Part shown: piece after piece, positions 35,026-47,481 of the stretch
How the letters are laid out: every line of letters starts with the position of its first letter
How positions within the stretch are numbered: position 1 is the stretch's first letter
From: Alkalicoccobacillus porphyridii
GTDB taxonomy: Bacteria; Bacillota; Bacilli; Bacillales; Bacillaceae_D
NCBI RefSeq assembly: GCF_007293315.1
Contig: NZ_VLXZ01000015.1
Location: forward strand, 16,625 to 80,624
DNA: 64,000 nucleotides
Direction: 5' to 3'
Position numbers and translations under genes: made by a program
The notes under the pieces: generated by a model
What the model saw: only the letters and a program-made list of their open reading frames with translations
What the model was told of the DNA's origin: nothing
The model's database searches: none

Positions 35026-35892
35026 TTACGTATGCTCTTGCTTTAGTGGCATTCCTAAACGCATGACGCCTTTTGTCTCAATGCCACCGACGCCTTTTTC
35101 GCCGGTTATCGTGTTCCGAAGGACTTCCCAGAGTCGTATGGCGTCTTTATAAGAGGTTCGGCTTACTTTTGCAGCAATATATACTGGATCAAGCGCGTGA
35201 ATGTTGATCCGTTCTGGAGAGCTTGCGAAATTGGCTCCTGCCTTAATCAATGTTTCAAAATGTGATTGGCAGGCCCCCGCAAAAATAATTAATTCATCTC
35301 TATGAGAGCAATATCTGCGTGCAATACGTACACATTCTGCAAAATACTTTGTATGTCGATAGGCTCTCAGATCATCCTGATTCCCACGATCATTTAAATA
35401 CGCATCATGTCCCGTTATTACCACAATATCAGGCTGCACCATCTCAAGTAGGGATTCAATCTGCTCAGGCATTTTTTTCTCCTCAAGATGTACGCCATAT
35501 ACTGGTACACCAAACCGTTCATAAAGCTCCGTACAGCGTTGAAGATAAAATGCATCACCGTCAAGATGCAGCACTCGACCACGCATCTCAAAAAACTGAG
35601 CATCATCAGCCTCATAGCCTGAGGTTGCATCATATTCGTTACGTTTCTTCATTAACTTGGCATCTTGGCGAAACAGACGATACGAGACGTCTTCTTTTTC
35701 TTTGCCCTTCTGCCGTCTTTTCCGCTTATCTATATCAGAGACCACCTGCAAATCCTCTAGTGGAGCATCGGCAAGCAATCTCATCTCTTCACCTGCAAGC
35801 ATGGCTGTTCCTTGCCCAATTTCAACAATTCGAAACAGCATATCATGTTGATAGGAAATTCTCGTTACACTTTCTCCCACCACAAGCTTCAT
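35026..35892 (-). CDS. yabG: Sporulation-specific protease YabG
   Basis: A 288-aa Cys protease that trims spore coat proteins such as SpoIVA and YrbA/SafA. Conserved segments DIVVITGHDAY (about 155-165) and IIFAGACQSHFE (about 212-223) hold the likely His and Cys residues. GGAGGGGG precedes the ATG. Next to ksgA, as in B. subtilis. Confidence 0.93.
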   Translation of the reverse strand: MKLVVGESVTRISYQHDMLFRIVEIGQGTAMLAGEEMRLLADAPLEDLQVVSDIDKRKRRQKGKEKEDVSYRLFRQDAKLMKKRNEYDATSGYEADDAQFFEMRGRVLHLDGDAFYLQRCTELYERFGVPVYGVHLEEKKMPEQIESLLEMVQPDIVVITGHDAYLNDRGNQDDLRAYRHTKYFAECVRIARRYCSHRDELIIFAGACQSHFETLIKAGANFASSPERINIHALDPVYIAAKVSRTSYKDAIRLWEVLRNTITGEKGVGGIETKGVMRLGMPLKQEHT

Positions 35893-35946
35893 CGCTCCGC
35901 CCCCTCCTGTTCAGCCTATGATTACAGGAGGAAAACGGTGCAGTAT

Positions 35947-37381
<1,435 letters not shown>

Positions 37382-37504
37382 ATAGGGACTCCGATCTCTC
37401 CGTCATTCTGCTCCTTATTGTACTCTGTATTCGCTCAAAACAAAAGAAGCCGATCTATACCAATATAGCTTGGCAGATCGGCTCAACGAACATACATTTA
37501 TATT

Positions 37505-38764
37505 CTATTCAACAATCGTAACCTTTACTTGTTTCCTTCCAAAGCGTTCCGCTTCTGCTTTGGTTGGCATATGAAGGTCGATTTTGTTTCCGTTTATCGC
37601 TCCTCCGGTATCACCGGCAATCGCTGTTCCATAACCCTCTACATGAACGGTGGAGCCAAGTGGAATCACACTTGGATCTACAGCTACTACCTTCATGTTC
37701 CGATTACTATTTAAGTCAATTCCAGTCGCCGTGACTCCACTGCAGCCTGCACAACCAGCCGTATAAGCAGTAGCTGTCATTGTAAAGGATTTCTCTTCCT
37801 TCTGCGCCGGCGCTTCGACTACTTCTCCAGCGATTTGTGTATTCGTCTTCTCTTCTTTCATTGGCTCTGAGCTCGCTACGGTTGAGGCCTGTTCAAGCGT
37901 TCCAACAGCCACCACTCGATCAACGCTCTCTTTTACGGTTTCTTCTTCCAAAAGTTCTCTTGAGACTTCTTTTCCGTCTTCTAAAATGACCTCAAAGGTA
38001 TTCTTAACAATACCTAATGCTCCATTTTCAAGAACTTCTTCTTTGCCTTTATCAAGGTTTCCATCATCTTTAGTGATGGTCTCAAATGAAATTTCCTCTT
38101 CCACCACATCGGTGACTTTTTCAACGCGCGTTACTTGAACATCTGTATTCTCATCTAAGCTATCCTCTAAAACGGGTTCAACTCGATCCAGATCACCTAG
38201 TTCAATCTGTTCTTTATCTAAAAAGTCAGCGACAGTTGTCGAAGTTGTCCAAATTTCCTGCTCTTCCCCATCGCTTTTTAACGTAACAAGAAATGCCGGG
38301 TCATATTGAACGGTCATATTATTTGTAATATCAGTATCTAACGCTGGTTCTATCTCATCATGCTCTTTCACTTGAACAGAAAGCTCTTCAAGTAATCCGC
38401 TGACATCATCAGCCGTTGTCCAAACATCATTGGACTCTCCATCTAGTGTTACTGCTACTTCTTTGGCTTGTTTCCAAAGTATTTCTGTATCATTCATTAG
38501 TTCTGTATCTAATGACGGTTCTATTACATCATGTTGTGTAGGGTTCCAATCCTCTTCTGCAAATAAGTCTGCAACCGTGTCAGCGTGGGTTGATATTGTA
38601 ACATCTTCATTCCCATCGATACTGACGGTAACCGAATTCTTTGTCATCTCATACACCGTATAGAATATACCTGCTAAAATGATGACAAACCCCATGATCG
38701 ATATGAGGTACTTATGATTCGAAACATGATCCAACAGAAGCCTGTACGTCTTTGTCGCTTCCAT
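37505..38764 (-). CDS. yabE: YabE, G5/3D-domain cell-wall protein (resuscitation-factor-like)
   Basis: A 419-aa surface protein. An N-terminal membrane anchor (about 19-40) is followed by three DUF348 repeats (about 44-92, 102-150, 158-208), a G5 domain (about 209-287), a linker and a C-terminal 3D domain (about 328-419), with the family's aspartates in VAVDPS, AGDTGG and KIDLHM. Such proteins act as lytic transglycosylases on peptidoglycan. Very acidic overall. RBS AGGAGG. Strong sigma-A promoter. Confidence 0.94.
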   Translation of the reverse strand: MEATKTYRLLLDHVSNHKYLISIMGFVIILAGIFYTVYEMTKNSVTVSIDGNEDVTISTHADTVADLFAEEDWNPTQHDVIEPSLDTELMNDTEILWKQAKEVAVTLDGESNDVWTTADDVSGLLEELSVQVKEHDEIEPALDTDITNNMTVQYDPAFLVTLKSDGEEQEIWTTSTTVADFLDKEQIELGDLDRVEPVLEDSLDENTDVQVTRVEKVTDVVEEEISFETITKDDGNLDKGKEEVLENGALGIVKNTFEVILEDGKEVSRELLEEETVKESVDRVVAVGTLEQASTVASSEPMKEEKTNTQIAGEVVEAPAQKEEKSFTMTATAYTAGCAGCSGVTATGIDLNSNRNMKVVAVDPSVIPLGSTVHVEGYGTAIAGDTGGAINGNKIDLHMPTKAEAERFGRKQVKVTIVE

Positions 38765-38794
38765 ATGTAGACATTCCTCCTCTTAACGCTATGA

Positions 38795-38823
38795 AGTATA
38801 TCGATTGTCCCCATCCTTGTCAA
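38795..38823 (-). promoter_or_regulatory. Sigma-A promoter of yabE
   Basis: TTGACA (38818-38823), 17 bp, TATACT (38795-38800) on the minus strand, 30 bp before the start codon. No c-di-AMP riboswitch or other leader RNA was seen. Confidence 0.8.
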
Positions 38824-39025
38824 ATAAACTTTAGAAAAAATTCACTTTTCCCCACAAGAATGACCTCATTATCTCTTGACAGCCTTTAAAAGAAAAGGTT
38901 TTTTTCTCGACATTACATTTTCATTACAGTTCTAAAAATGTTGAAGAAACAAGAATCAAGAAGTCTACATAGGGACAATGTCAGTACTTGTCAAACGGTG
39001 AAGAAGGATTGTCCCTGTACGAAGA

Positions 39026-39790
39026 TCACATTTTGAATAATCTATTTGCATTTTGCGTTGTTTGTTTAGCTAACTCTTCATATTCCATCCCTCTTAGTGA
39101 AGCAATTTCTTCAGCTACTAGACTCACATAACTCGGTTCATTACGCTTCCCTCTATTCGGATGAGGTGCCAGATACGGACAGTCCGTTTCAATTAAAAGT
39201 TTGTCTAATGGTACGTGTTTAGCTACTTCTTTAGGCCTTTTAGCATTTTTAAACGTAACTGGGCCACCTAATGAAATATAAAAATTCATTTTAAGACAAC
39301 GATCCGCAATTTCTACACTTCCGCCAAAGCAATGCATAATGCCACCAACTTTTTTTGCACCTTCAGCTTCCAATATTTCTACAATATCCTGATCGGCGTC
39401 TCGATTGTGAATTATGATAGGAAGGTTAACCTTCTTAGCTAAGTGAATCTGCTTCACAAACACCTCTTTTTGAATGTCCTTTGGCGATTTATCCCAATGA
39501 TAATCTAAGCCCATTTCTCCAAGAGCGACGACCTTTGGATGCGCAGCCAGCTCCTCCAGCCAAATTAAATGGTCGTCTGTCATATCTATGGCGTCAACAG
39601 GGTGCCAACCCACCGCCGCATATAAGAAATCATAGGCTTCGATTAGTTCTAGCGCCCTATGAATGGTCTTCTCATCAAAACCAACGACAACCATTCGTTC
39701 CACATCGGCATCCCGAGCTCTCTCTATGACTTCCTCTATGTCTTCATCGAATTGATCTGCATTTAAATGTACATGTGTATCAAATAACAT
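39026..39790 (-). CDS. tatD: TatD-family metal-dependent DNase (YabD)
   Basis: A 254-aa TIM-barrel hydrolase with metal ligands in DTHVHL (His6, His8), GEMGLD, IIHNRD, MHCFGG and ETDCPYLAPHP. TatD enzymes show 3'-5' DNase activity. GGAGG precedes the ATG. In B. subtilis metG is directly upstream; here a 5-kb block separates them. Confidence 0.95.
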   Translation of the reverse strand: MLFDTHVHLNADQFDEDIEEVIERARDADVERMVVVGFDEKTIHRALELIEAYDFLYAAVGWHPVDAIDMTDDHLIWLEELAAHPKVVALGEMGLDYHWDKSPKDIQKEVFVKQIHLAKKVNLPIIIHNRDADQDIVEILEAEGAKKVGGIMHCFGGSVEIADRCLKMNFYISLGGPVTFKNAKRPKEVAKHVPLDKLLIETDCPYLAPHPNRGKRNEPSYVSLVAEEIASLRGMEYEELAKQTTQNANRLFKM

Positions 39791-39951
39791 ATTTACCCTC
39801 CATACCTATGTTTTTATACCTGCATCTTACCGTTTCTTTAGATATGGATGCAATCTTTAAGAGGCCAACCCGAGTAAGAGGATAGAGTCTATGCTTATGT
39901 GTTCATTACATCGATGTAAAGAAATAGAGGACGGATCATGTTTTGTTTCTT

Positions 39952-40236
39952 CGGATGCCGCTACCGAAGGTGGGGGCACTTACCCAAGGGAAGGTAATGA
40001 GCTCATACACCGCTACAGGAGAAAACTTCGCTTTCCACGGGAACGGCCTCAGCCCTTGAAGTGGAAGAGCGCCACTTCAATGTCGGTCTGCCACGTTCTG
40101 TTCCGTAGAAGTCTTCGTTTTCTCCTTCCGCTCATGTTCCCGTTTTTTGTTTGAGAGAAGACTTACTATCATATAAAGCTTCCTTTTCAGTGACCTAATT
40201 TTTATCAGGTATCGGCCCTTCATTTTCGTTCGCTTG
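39952..40236. repeat. Composite repeat: type A with forward type B
   Basis: CTTCGGATGCCGCTACCGAAG then GGGGGCACTTACCCAAGGG at left; TATCGGCCCTTCATTTTCG at right; type B unit at 40011-40136 in forward orientation. It accounts for most of the 39791-40354 gap; a sigma-A-like site may precede 40355. Confidence 0.8.
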
Positions 40237-40354
40237 TTTTAGATAGACATCGGTATTACTATTTATACAGATAGTAAGGATTTGACCGAGACTTAACTGA
40301 CTTATAATAATAAAAAAGGGTATAAACGATTTTAAAGCAGAGGAGCTGAGCAAC

Positions 40355-41515
40355 ATGTCAAAAAACCTATTCGCCACTACAGCCTTTCAAAGAAATTGGC
40401 TGCAAAAACTAGAGAATCTCCGTCCCCAGATTGAACAGACTGCTCAATCAAATGATGAAACAGGGACCTTTCCTGCTCAGCATATACAAGCATTAGTTAA
40501 CATTGGCTATACGTCCCTTCCCCTTCCTGAAGAATACGGGGGAGCTGGCCTTCGTATGGCTGATCTTGTACTTTTTCAAGAAACCCTCGGCAGCATGGAT
40601 GGGGCTACAGCTTTATCTATCAGCTGGCATCAGGGTGTCCTAGCAGAGATTTTTGATAAAAAGATATGGACTGCCGAGCAGCTCTCATTTTTAGCTGAAG
40701 AAGTGCGAAATGGGGCTGTCATTAACCGAGCCGTAAGTGAGGCTCAAACAGGTAGCCCGACCCGCGGAGGCAAACCGGGAACACAGGCCATGCGTGATGG
40801 CGATTCCTGGGTCATTAATGGAGAAAAAACATTTACAACCATGTCCCCCTACCTAACCTATTATCTTGTTGGCGTCTGGATCGAAGAAAAGCAAACCGTT
40901 GGATTCTTTCTCATTCATCGCGATACACCAGGCTTGTCCATTCGAGAAAACTGGAATATGGTCGGAATGAGAAGCACCGAAAGCCATAACCTACTTTTAA
41001 AAGATGTGCGCGTGGACGATTGGTTTTTAGTTGAAGTGAATCAAAAGCAACGTGGTGCCCAAGTGAACGCGTGGATGACCCATATTCCCGCCAATTATCT
41101 TGGCATTGCTCAGGCGGCAAGGGATTATGCTGTCAAATATGCCACGGAGCATTCACCAAACAGTATTACCGGCACCATTAGTGAGCTGCCAAACGTTCAA
41201 GCAAGCCTTGGTGAAATAGATTTACTCATGATGCAGTCCCGCCATCTTATCTATTCTGTCACTCGCGCATACGACAGCATGGACACGCGCCACCTCATTC
41301 AAAATGAAATTGGTGCGGTGAAGCATACGGTTGTGAATAACAGCATTGCTGTGGTTGATAAAGCGATGCGAGTGGTTGGCGCTAAAAGCCTAGAACTTTC
41401 ATGCCCATTGCAACGGCATTATCGTGACATCCGAGCAGGACTGCACAACCCGCCAATGGACGACATGACCATTTCAAAGCTTGCCCAAAGTGCAATAGAA
41501 GAATTTAAAGCGTAA
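40355..41515 (+). CDS. Acyl-CoA dehydrogenase family protein (YdbM-like)
   Basis: A 386-aa flavoprotein: N-terminal helical domain (1-125, LPLPEEYGGAGLRMAD), central beta domain (about 130-225) and C-terminal helical domain (about 240-380). The segment INRAVSEAQTGSP is the flavin-facing motif. No catalytic Glu can be assigned with confidence, and the DszC/YdbM-like subgroup includes flavin monooxygenases, so the reaction is uncertain. RBS AGAGGAG; single gene with a terminator. Confidence 0.85.
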   Translation: MSKNLFATTAFQRNWLQKLENLRPQIEQTAQSNDETGTFPAQHIQALVNIGYTSLPLPEEYGGAGLRMADLVLFQETLGSMDGATALSISWHQGVLAEIFDKKIWTAEQLSFLAEEVRNGAVINRAVSEAQTGSPTRGGKPGTQAMRDGDSWVINGEKTFTTMSPYLTYYLVGVWIEEKQTVGFFLIHRDTPGLSIRENWNMVGMRSTESHNLLLKDVRVDDWFLVEVNQKQRGAQVNAWMTHIPANYLGIAQAARDYAVKYATEHSPNSITGTISELPNVQASLGEIDLLMMQSRHLIYSVTRAYDSMDTRHLIQNEIGAVKHTVVNNSIAVVDKAMRVVGAKSLELSCPLQRHYRDIRAGLHNPPMDDMTISKLAQSAIEEFKA

Positions 41516-41527
41516 GGCTTTTGTGAA

Positions 41528-41564
41528 CTTGCCAACGAGTCCAGACTCGTTGGCAAGCTTTTTT
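41528..41564 (+). terminator. Terminator after acyl-CoA dehydrogenase gene
   Basis: 14-bp perfect stem (CTTGCCAACGAGTC / GACTCGTTGGCAAG) followed by CTTTTTT. Confidence 0.9.
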
Positions 41565-41636
41565 AGTGCAGAGGGATACTAAGTTCCTCTGGATGAGAGC
41601 ATGGAATCTAATAGACGCTTCGGCGTCGTATGTTTC

Positions 41637-41847
41637 CAATCAGACAATTGGCTGCGCTTACTGGCGTCCGCGCACGCACTCCGCTTTTTCGCGCAGCACA
41701 TGATGATTTTCGCGCATTTTCCATCTGTGGGGTGGGGAATTGACTGTGCTTACCGACATACGCACGCGAGTTTAGATCTTCTTGCGATGGATTCCGCTTT
41801 CTTCCCGATGTATATACCTCTCATTCCCGATATCCTTGTGACAAGAG
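41637..41847. repeat. Type C interspersed repeat, copy 2 (short array)
   Basis: Same ends as copy 1 at 5087-5459. CGCGCA starts at 41669, 41690 and 41711, exactly 21 bp apart; copy 1 has eight. The downstream part (GCGAGTTTAGATC ... CTCATTCCCGATATCC) is well conserved between copies. Confidence 0.8.
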
Positions 41848-41974
41848 GGTCCTTGTTCATTTTTTAATCATTAGTCATCCTCTATCTCTAAATATCGTTG
41901 TCATTCCCACAAAAGCACGAACTCTAGCCTTTTAGATCAAGTCCTTATTGTTGTACAAATTCTCATTCCAATAC

Positions 41975-42117
41975 CTAACTAAAACGAGCGGACGAAAATG
42001 GCGGGCCGACACCTGTGGGATGAAAAGGTTCAATGAGCTAAATCGACGTAGTCGAGTTAGCTCATTACCTTCCCGCGGTAAGCGTGCCCCCATTTTCGGG
42101 AGCGGCTGCCGAAGAAC
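41975..42117. repeat. Type A element without insert, reverse orientation
   Basis: The most regular type A copy. In reverse complement it runs from GCCGCTCCCGAAAATGGGGG to CCCGCCATTTTCGTCCGC. A central hairpin pairs AATGAGCTAA with TTAGCTCATT. No type B unit. With the type C copy it fills the 41565-42200 gap. Confidence 0.85.
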
Positions 42118-42305
42118 CAAGCCAGTAGCCATCCACTATCTCTATACATCAATGTAATGTACACAAAAGCAAGGACTCTGTATTTTTAGTAGAGTGGAGA
42201 TATCATCTGTTAACAAAATTCTGAAACATAGTAAGACATACGCAGGATAATTTCTCTTCTATCAGGGTATAGACCGATAACGCTATTTCTGAAGGGAGAC
42301 TGTAC

Positions 42306-43139
42306 ATGATACCAGTACGTACAACAAACGACGGATTAACCTTACCAGCCATAGGCTTTGGAACCGCAAGTGTAAAAGGGGCAGAAGGTGTTCATACCAT
42401 GACCAGTGCCATTGATGCTGGCTACCGGTTGATAGATTCTGCTTTTAACTATGAAAATGAAGGTGCTGTGGGGGCGGCAGTAAAGCGTAGCTCCGTGTCT
42501 CGCGAACAGCTACGCATCACCTCTAAGCTTCCAGGACGACATCACGAATATAAAAAAGCCATCATGGCCATCCAAGAATCCCTTCTGAGAGCAGACCTTG
42601 ATTATTACGACCTGTATTTAGTGCATTGGCCCAACCCGAAGCAGGAGCTATTTGTCGAAGCGTGGCAGGCCTTAATTGACGCCAAAAAATGGGGGCTGAT
42701 TCGCTCCATTGGTGTATCAAACTTCCTGCCCGAGCATATTGAGCGATTAATTGATGAAACAGGAGTAACACCTAGTGTAAACCAAGTGGAGCTGCACCCT
42801 TATTTTTCTCAAGAGCAGCAGCGTTCGTTTGATCAGCAGCACGGGATTATTACCGAATCATGGAGTCCACTCGGACGAGCCAGCCAAGTGCTAGAGGATC
42901 GGTCCATTCAGACAATAGCCGATACTCACAACAAAACGATCTCACAAATCATTCTCAGATGGCATATTCAGCTAGGTGCCTTACCTCTTCCTAAAGCCTC
43001 TTCGATTGGAAGACAGCTAGAAAACCTCGCTGTTTTTGACTTTGAACTAACGGAACAGGATATGGTCACAATTAGTATCCTTACTAAAACGGATGGGCGT
43101 ATTCAAGATCAGGACCCCGCGGAATATGAGGAATTTTAA
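42306..43139 (+). CDS. Aldo/keto reductase
   Basis: A 277-aa NADPH-dependent (beta/alpha)8 reductase. The tetrad residues are Asp45 and Tyr50 (DSAFNYENE), a Lys in SKLPG and His108 (VHWPNP). GVSNF and the C-terminal IPK-like loop (LPLPKASS) bind cofactor. It resembles the YvgN/YtbE methylglyoxal/aldehyde reductases. GAAGGGAG precedes the ATG. A weak sigma-B-like pair (GGATAA 42245, GGGTAT 42265, 14 bp apart) lies upstream. Confidence 0.9.
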   Translation: MIPVRTTNDGLTLPAIGFGTASVKGAEGVHTMTSAIDAGYRLIDSAFNYENEGAVGAAVKRSSVSREQLRITSKLPGRHHEYKKAIMAIQESLLRADLDYYDLYLVHWPNPKQELFVEAWQALIDAKKWGLIRSIGVSNFLPEHIERLIDETGVTPSVNQVELHPYFSQEQQRSFDQQHGIITESWSPLGRASQVLEDRSIQTIADTHNKTISQIILRWHIQLGALPLPKASSIGRQLENLAVFDFELTEQDMVTISILTKTDGRIQDQDPAEYEEF

Positions 43140-43148
43140 TATCGTCAA

Positions 43149-43199
43149 AGCCGAACCAGGATGTGTTAGTCTACTCACCTCCTGGCTCGGCTATTTTTT
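43149..43199 (+). terminator. Terminator after aldo/keto reductase gene
   Basis: 13-bp stem AGCCGAACCAGGA / TCCTGGCTCGGCT (one mismatch) with an 18-nt loop and a T-run. Confidence 0.85.
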
Positions 43200-43350
43200 A
43201 GCTAATACACTGCCCGCCCCCCCATATATATTAGCCACCCCATCATTACAAAACATTAATACGCTTTACTTAATATTCATTGTATCGAGGTAGTACGTCA
43301 AAAAATAAAACTGTATAGTCTCTATCATAAACTTGAAGGGAGCTACTGTT

Positions 43351-43712
43351 TTGAGCAATCCATTGCAAGTTAATACAAAGGTATTATTGGTTATGATCGT
43401 CATTACAGCACTTGCTAGCCTCAATGCAGGTGTTCAGAAGATGCGACCGACCCTGAAGACAACACAATGGAAGGGATTGTAGCGATAATAAACGGTGATC
43501 AGATATTACTAGTAGAAGGCTTAACTAGTGAGGGGACTAAAGGATTAACAGAAGAAGAGTTGATAGATGAATCACATGGGGCGGCTTATCTTGTATTAAC
43601 GGAGGGTAATGAGGATGTGACAGTTGGTGATGAAGTTAAGGTCTGGATTGAAGCCCTAAATACATCGCATCCTGCGTTTGGAGATGCAAGTAAAGTAGAG
43701 GTTCTACCTTGA
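43351..43712 (+). pseudogene. DUF3221-type lipoprotein gene with a frameshift in the lipobox
   Basis: From TTG 43351 (after GAAGGGAG) a signal peptide reads MSNPLQVNTKVLLVMIVITA, then LASLNAG, and then the frame runs into a stop. One frame away the sequence continues Cys-Ser-Glu-Asp-Ala-Thr-Asp-Pro and on into an 81-codon DUF3221/YobA-like domain (MEGIVAIINGDQILLVEG ... GDEVKVWIE). Adding one T at about 43434 (GGTTGTTCA) restores a perfect LNAGC lipobox. So this is a single lipoprotein gene broken by a 1-base deletion, or a sequencing error. An internal ATG at 43467 has no ribosome site. Confidence 0.75.
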
Positions 43713-43739
43713 GTAGGATAAAGGTATCCGTTTCTAGAT

Positions 43740-43778
43740 AAACCCATCCTGCCTCATATAACGGCAGGATGGGTTGTT
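43740..43778 (+). terminator. Hairpin after the DUF3221 gene
   Basis: 13-bp perfect stem AACCCATCCTGCC / GGCAGGATGGGTT with a 9-nt loop; T-run weak (GTTCTG). Confidence 0.65.
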
Positions 43779-43881
43779 CTGATTGAGCCCTCCCTTGACC
43801 TTGCCAGTTGCGCTATATATGATAGAGCTAACTGTCCGTATATGAATGAGTCTACGGATCAACCAACTGGAGGGAACATTC

Positions 43882-45114
43882 TTGATCTTTGCGATTATCG
43901 TATTGTTTATTGCTTCAAGCTTTTTCTCCGGCAGTGAAACGGCTCTAACTGCTGCCAACAAAATCAAACTTCAAAGTAAAGCCGCCAATGGAGATAAAAA
44001 GTCCGAGCGACTGTTGAAGCTTGTATCAAATGCTGAGGAGTTTATTCCGGGTATTCTAGTTGCAAATAATGTACCGAACATCGTCCTGCCTTCTCTTGTT
44101 ACCATTGTCGCTTTGGAACATGGCATCAATGTCGGAATTGCTACTGGTGTACTAACAGTCGCTATCATTATTTTTGCTGAGGTCTTACCAAAGTCTGTTG
44201 CCGCAGCTTATCCAGATCGTATTGCGTACATGGTATATCCACTTACACGATTACTGCTGATTATTTTAAAGCCTGCCACCTACCTCTTAAATGCCCTTAC
44301 CCATTTAGTTATTAAGCTAATTGGACAAAAGGATACAGATCAGACCTCCTTTTCAAAAGCAGAGATGAGAGCGATGTTTGATATCGGGCAAACGGAGGGA
44401 ACGTTTGAAAACGAGGAAGTACATAGATTAAAAAGCATGCTTGATTTTCAACAATTAAATGTTGCGGATGTTCTTAAAACGCCAAGAATTGATGTACATG
44501 GGCTTTCAGCAGACATGACATTTGAAGAAGCTCAGGAGATTCTATCCCTTAATCAATACTCTCGTTATCCGGTATATGAAGAGAATCTTGATCATATTAT
44601 TGGGGTCTTTCATTCAAAATTTGTCCTTGCCTGGTTTCAGAACCCTCACAAACAAGCTAGGGACGTTGCTGATTTGAATCCAATGTTCGTGAACGAATTT
44701 CAACCAGTAAACAGTGTATTTCAGCGGATGATTCAAGAAAAAAAGCATATTGCCATTGTGTTAGATGAATATGGCGGCACAGAGGGAATCATTACACATG
44801 AGGACCTTATTGAAGCCATTATTGGACAAGATATTGAGGACGAGACCGATGTTGATGATGTGTTAGTTGAAAAACAAACGGAAACAGAAATCATATGTGA
44901 CGGAAAAATCGCACTACGTCGCCTTAATATCGTCTTTAATACACGAATCCCTGAAGCAGAGGATAACTTAGCCGGCTTTCTCCTTCATCAGTTTGGTTAT
45001 CTACCTACTGTAGGTGAAACGGTCACATTTAATGACCTTCATTTTGAAATCCTAGAAGTGGAAACAAGAAAAGTCAGCCGCGTTAGAATTAATAAGATAG
45101 AAATAGACGAATAA
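43882..45114 (+). CDS. CNNM/CBS-domain transporter (HlyC/CorC family)
   Basis: A 410-aa membrane protein: DUF21/CNNM domain with three or four helices (1-165, SSFFSGSETALTAANK), a CBS pair (about 185-310) and a CorC_HlyC domain (about 325-405). Relatives export Mg2+ or other divalent cations; older annotation calls them hemolysins. TTG 43882 is chosen as start because GGAGGG lies 7 bp upstream; an earlier in-frame ATG at 43846 has no site. Confidence 0.9.
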   Translation: MIFAIIVLFIASSFFSGSETALTAANKIKLQSKAANGDKKSERLLKLVSNAEEFIPGILVANNVPNIVLPSLVTIVALEHGINVGIATGVLTVAIIIFAEVLPKSVAAAYPDRIAYMVYPLTRLLLIILKPATYLLNALTHLVIKLIGQKDTDQTSFSKAEMRAMFDIGQTEGTFENEEVHRLKSMLDFQQLNVADVLKTPRIDVHGLSADMTFEEAQEILSLNQYSRYPVYEENLDHIIGVFHSKFVLAWFQNPHKQARDVADLNPMFVNEFQPVNSVFQRMIQEKKHIAIVLDEYGGTEGIITHEDLIEAIIGQDIEDETDVDDVLVEKQTETEIICDGKIALRRLNIVFNTRIPEAEDNLAGFLLHQFGYLPTVGETVTFNDLHFEILEVETRKVSRVRINKIEIDE

Positions 45115-45157
45115 AAGCAGGACGGCACAATGAAATCTAGTGCCGTCCTGCTTTTTC
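45114..45157. terminator. Bidirectional terminator between CNNM gene and metG
   Basis: 15-bp stem AAAGCAGGACGGCAC / GTGCCGTCCTGCTTT flanked by A and T runs. Confidence 0.9.
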
Positions 45158-45158
45158 C

Positions 45159-47153
<1,995 letters not shown>

Positions 47154-47164
47154 TCATTTTTTCC

Positions 47165-47450
47165 ATATAAAAAAGCCCTCATCCGCAATCGGGACGAGAG
47201 CTATGCTCACGTGGTACCACCCAAGTTCCCCCTCGCTTCACAGCAGAAGGGCTCATAAAGTCATCATGACTTATCTGTTAACGCCAGCTACGCTCTCCCC
47301 TTATGGCAAAACCACTCGAAGACAGAATCCTCCCGGACCATACTTCCACTTACATCCTCAACTGGTTTTCAGCTACCCCAGCTCTCTGTGTGATTCTGTA
47401 TCGTGTACTTATCCGTTCATTGGAATGAATATATAACACAGTATATCCTA
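47165..47450 (-). promoter_or_regulatory. T-box riboswitch leader of metG
   Basis: The minus-strand leader closes stem I with ACAGAATC / GATTCTGT (around 47320-47402). An ATG triplet at 47339-47341, in the 3' arm, is a suitable Met specifier. The T-box core GGGTGGTACCACG (around 47210-47222) is followed by a terminator (AGCTCTCGTCC / GGATGAGGGCT, T-run at 47168-47174). Uncharged tRNA-Met would favour the antiterminator. Confidence 0.9.
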
Positions 47451-47451
47451 G

Positions 47452-47481
47452 AATATACCGAACCAACCCTACACGTGTCAA
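47452..47481 (-). promoter_or_regulatory. Sigma-A promoter of the metG T-box
   Basis: TTGACA (47476-47481), 18 bp, TATATT (47452-47457) on the minus strand. The -35 overlaps the herA stop codon. Confidence 0.75.

Noticed and set aside
35319..35921. 200-codon plus-strand ORF opposite yabG
   Set aside because: It is the antisense of a well-conserved gene, His/Gln-rich, with no ribosome site.
38765..39025. c-di-AMP or other riboswitch in front of yabE
   Set aside because: The promoter lies only about 30 bp from the start codon, leaving no room for a riboswitch. A GGGACAAT/ATTGTCCC repeat upstream has no further structure.
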